Assembly (NCBI GenBank): GCA_900554775.1
Contig: USIK01000014.1
Coordinates: forward strand, 1-13,738
DNA length: 13,738 bases
From: an uncultured Oscillospiraceae bacterium
GTDB taxonomy: Bacteria; Bacillota; Clostridia; Oscillospirales; Acutalibacteraceae
Reading direction: 5' to 3'
Part shown: positions 13,321-13,738 of the stretch, one piece after another
Numbering within the stretch: the stretch's first letter is position 1
Layout of the letters: each line of letters opens with the position of its first letter
Program-made: the position numbers and the translations under genes
The notes under the pieces: generated by a model
Databases searched by the model: none
Told to the model about the DNA's origin: nothing
The model's input: only the letters and a program-made list of their open reading frames with translations

Positions 13321-13530
13321 ATGAATAAAAATATTTTTGAAATGAAAGCAAGGGAATATGGCATAACGCCAATTCCGGAAGATGCAACCGTTGTAATGGC
13401 TTATGTTCCTTACCAAATGAGCGAAGGCTTGGAGGTCTTTAGCCCTGAAAGGGGAATTTGCGCAGGAACGATGTTCCCGGAACTTGACAAACCATTTACT
13501 CCTTGCGGATGCGGAGGCGAGAAGAAATGA
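13321..13530 (+). CDS. cotJA: Spore coat-associated protein CotJA
   Basis: A 69-residue soluble protein of the CotJA family, a spore coat component made in the mother cell. The family pattern is clear: VVMAYVPYQ, then SPERGICAGTMFPELDKPF, a short Pro/Tyr-rich coat-protein body. It ends with a Cys-Gly tail (CGCGGEKK), which is common in clostridial members. The ATG has AGGAGAG 7 bases upstream. It overlaps cotJB by four bases (ATGA), the usual CotJA-CotJB arrangement. cotJC would normally follow and is not in the window. It suggests that the organism forms endospores. Confidence 0.9.
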   Translation: MNKNIFEMKAREYGITPIPEDATVVMAYVPYQMSEGLEVFSPERGICAGTMFPELDKPFTPCGCGGEKK

Positions 13531-13738
13531 GCGATAGGCAAACGTTATTAAGGAGAATTGCTGCTCTTGATTTTGCTGTGGTTGAGCTTAATCTTTACAT
13601 GGATACTCATCCTTTCGATTTGGAAGTAAACGAAAAAATAAACAGCTACAAGCGCAAATCAAAAATCCTTAAAGATGAATATACCCAAAGGTTCGGCCCG
13701 CTTAGCTCCAGCTCGAAAGAAAAAAATCGGTGGGGCTG
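13527..13738 (+). CDS. cotJB: Spore coat protein CotJB (start only)
   Basis: The frame from ATG 13527-13529 runs to the window edge (70 codons plus two bases) without a stop. The N-terminal LLRRIAALDFAVVELNLYMDTHP and the following helical stretch to DEYTQRFGPL are characteristic of CotJB, a small coat protein of about 80-90 residues encoded with CotJA. The start overlaps the cotJA stop (ATGA), and an AG-rich site lies at the end of cotJA. The C-terminal 10-20 residues are missing from the window. Confidence 0.9.
   Translation, partial: MSDRQTLLRRIAALDFAVVELNLYMDTHPFDLEVNEKINSYKRKSKILKDEYTQRFGPLSSSSKEKNRWG

Noticed and set aside
1..13738. CRISPR array, insertion sequence, tRNA or rRNA
   Set aside because: No regularly spaced repeats, transposase reading frame, cloverleaf or rRNA-like sequence was recognised.

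Overview
The window looks like the chromosome of a low-to-mid GC, endospore-forming member of the Clostridia (Firmicutes). This rests on the rimP-nusA-ylxR-ylxQ-infB order, the sporulation genes yunB, cotJA and cotJB, strong GGAGG-type ribosome binding sites, and frequent TTG starts. It is not a plasmid or phage contig, because core genes lie on one side and sporulation and transport genes on the other.

Region 1 (1-3120, minus strand) is the core transcription/translation operon: rimP, a single ORF joining NusA and YlxR, ylxQ, and the first 284 codons of infB, which runs off the left edge just inside the G1 loop of the GTPase domain. A near-consensus sigma-A promoter (3086-3114) and a leader hairpin (3029-3053) precede rimP.

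Region 2 (3125-9373, minus strand) is a compact phage head-morphogenesis module whose genes all read through: terminase small subunit, terminase large subunit, portal, a maturation protease with a nested in-frame scaffold gene, major capsid protein, two probable connector/neck proteins and one AT-rich gene of unknown function. I see no integrase, repressor, replication, tail, lysis or recognisable attachment site. The module is fenced off upstream by a strong terminator (9432-9476), and its last stop codon lies 10 bp from the -35 box of the rimP promoter. It is either a prophage worn down to its head genes, or a domesticated/satellite-like head-only packaging module. The second reading is the most interesting possibility in the window, but the sequence alone does not prove it.

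Region 3 (9483-13738) holds a small single-pass membrane protein on the minus strand, divergent from a plus-strand run: yunB (sporulation), a three-gene ABC importer of the NMT1/THI5-SsuABC type (lipoprotein, ATPase, permease) with unassigned substrate, then cotJA and the start of cotJB (spore coat). The phage head module therefore sits between a spore-related neighbourhood and the NusA/IF-2 operon. The intergenic stretches carry hairpins and a few weak promoter candidates. I see no tRNA, rRNA, CRISPR array or insertion sequence.
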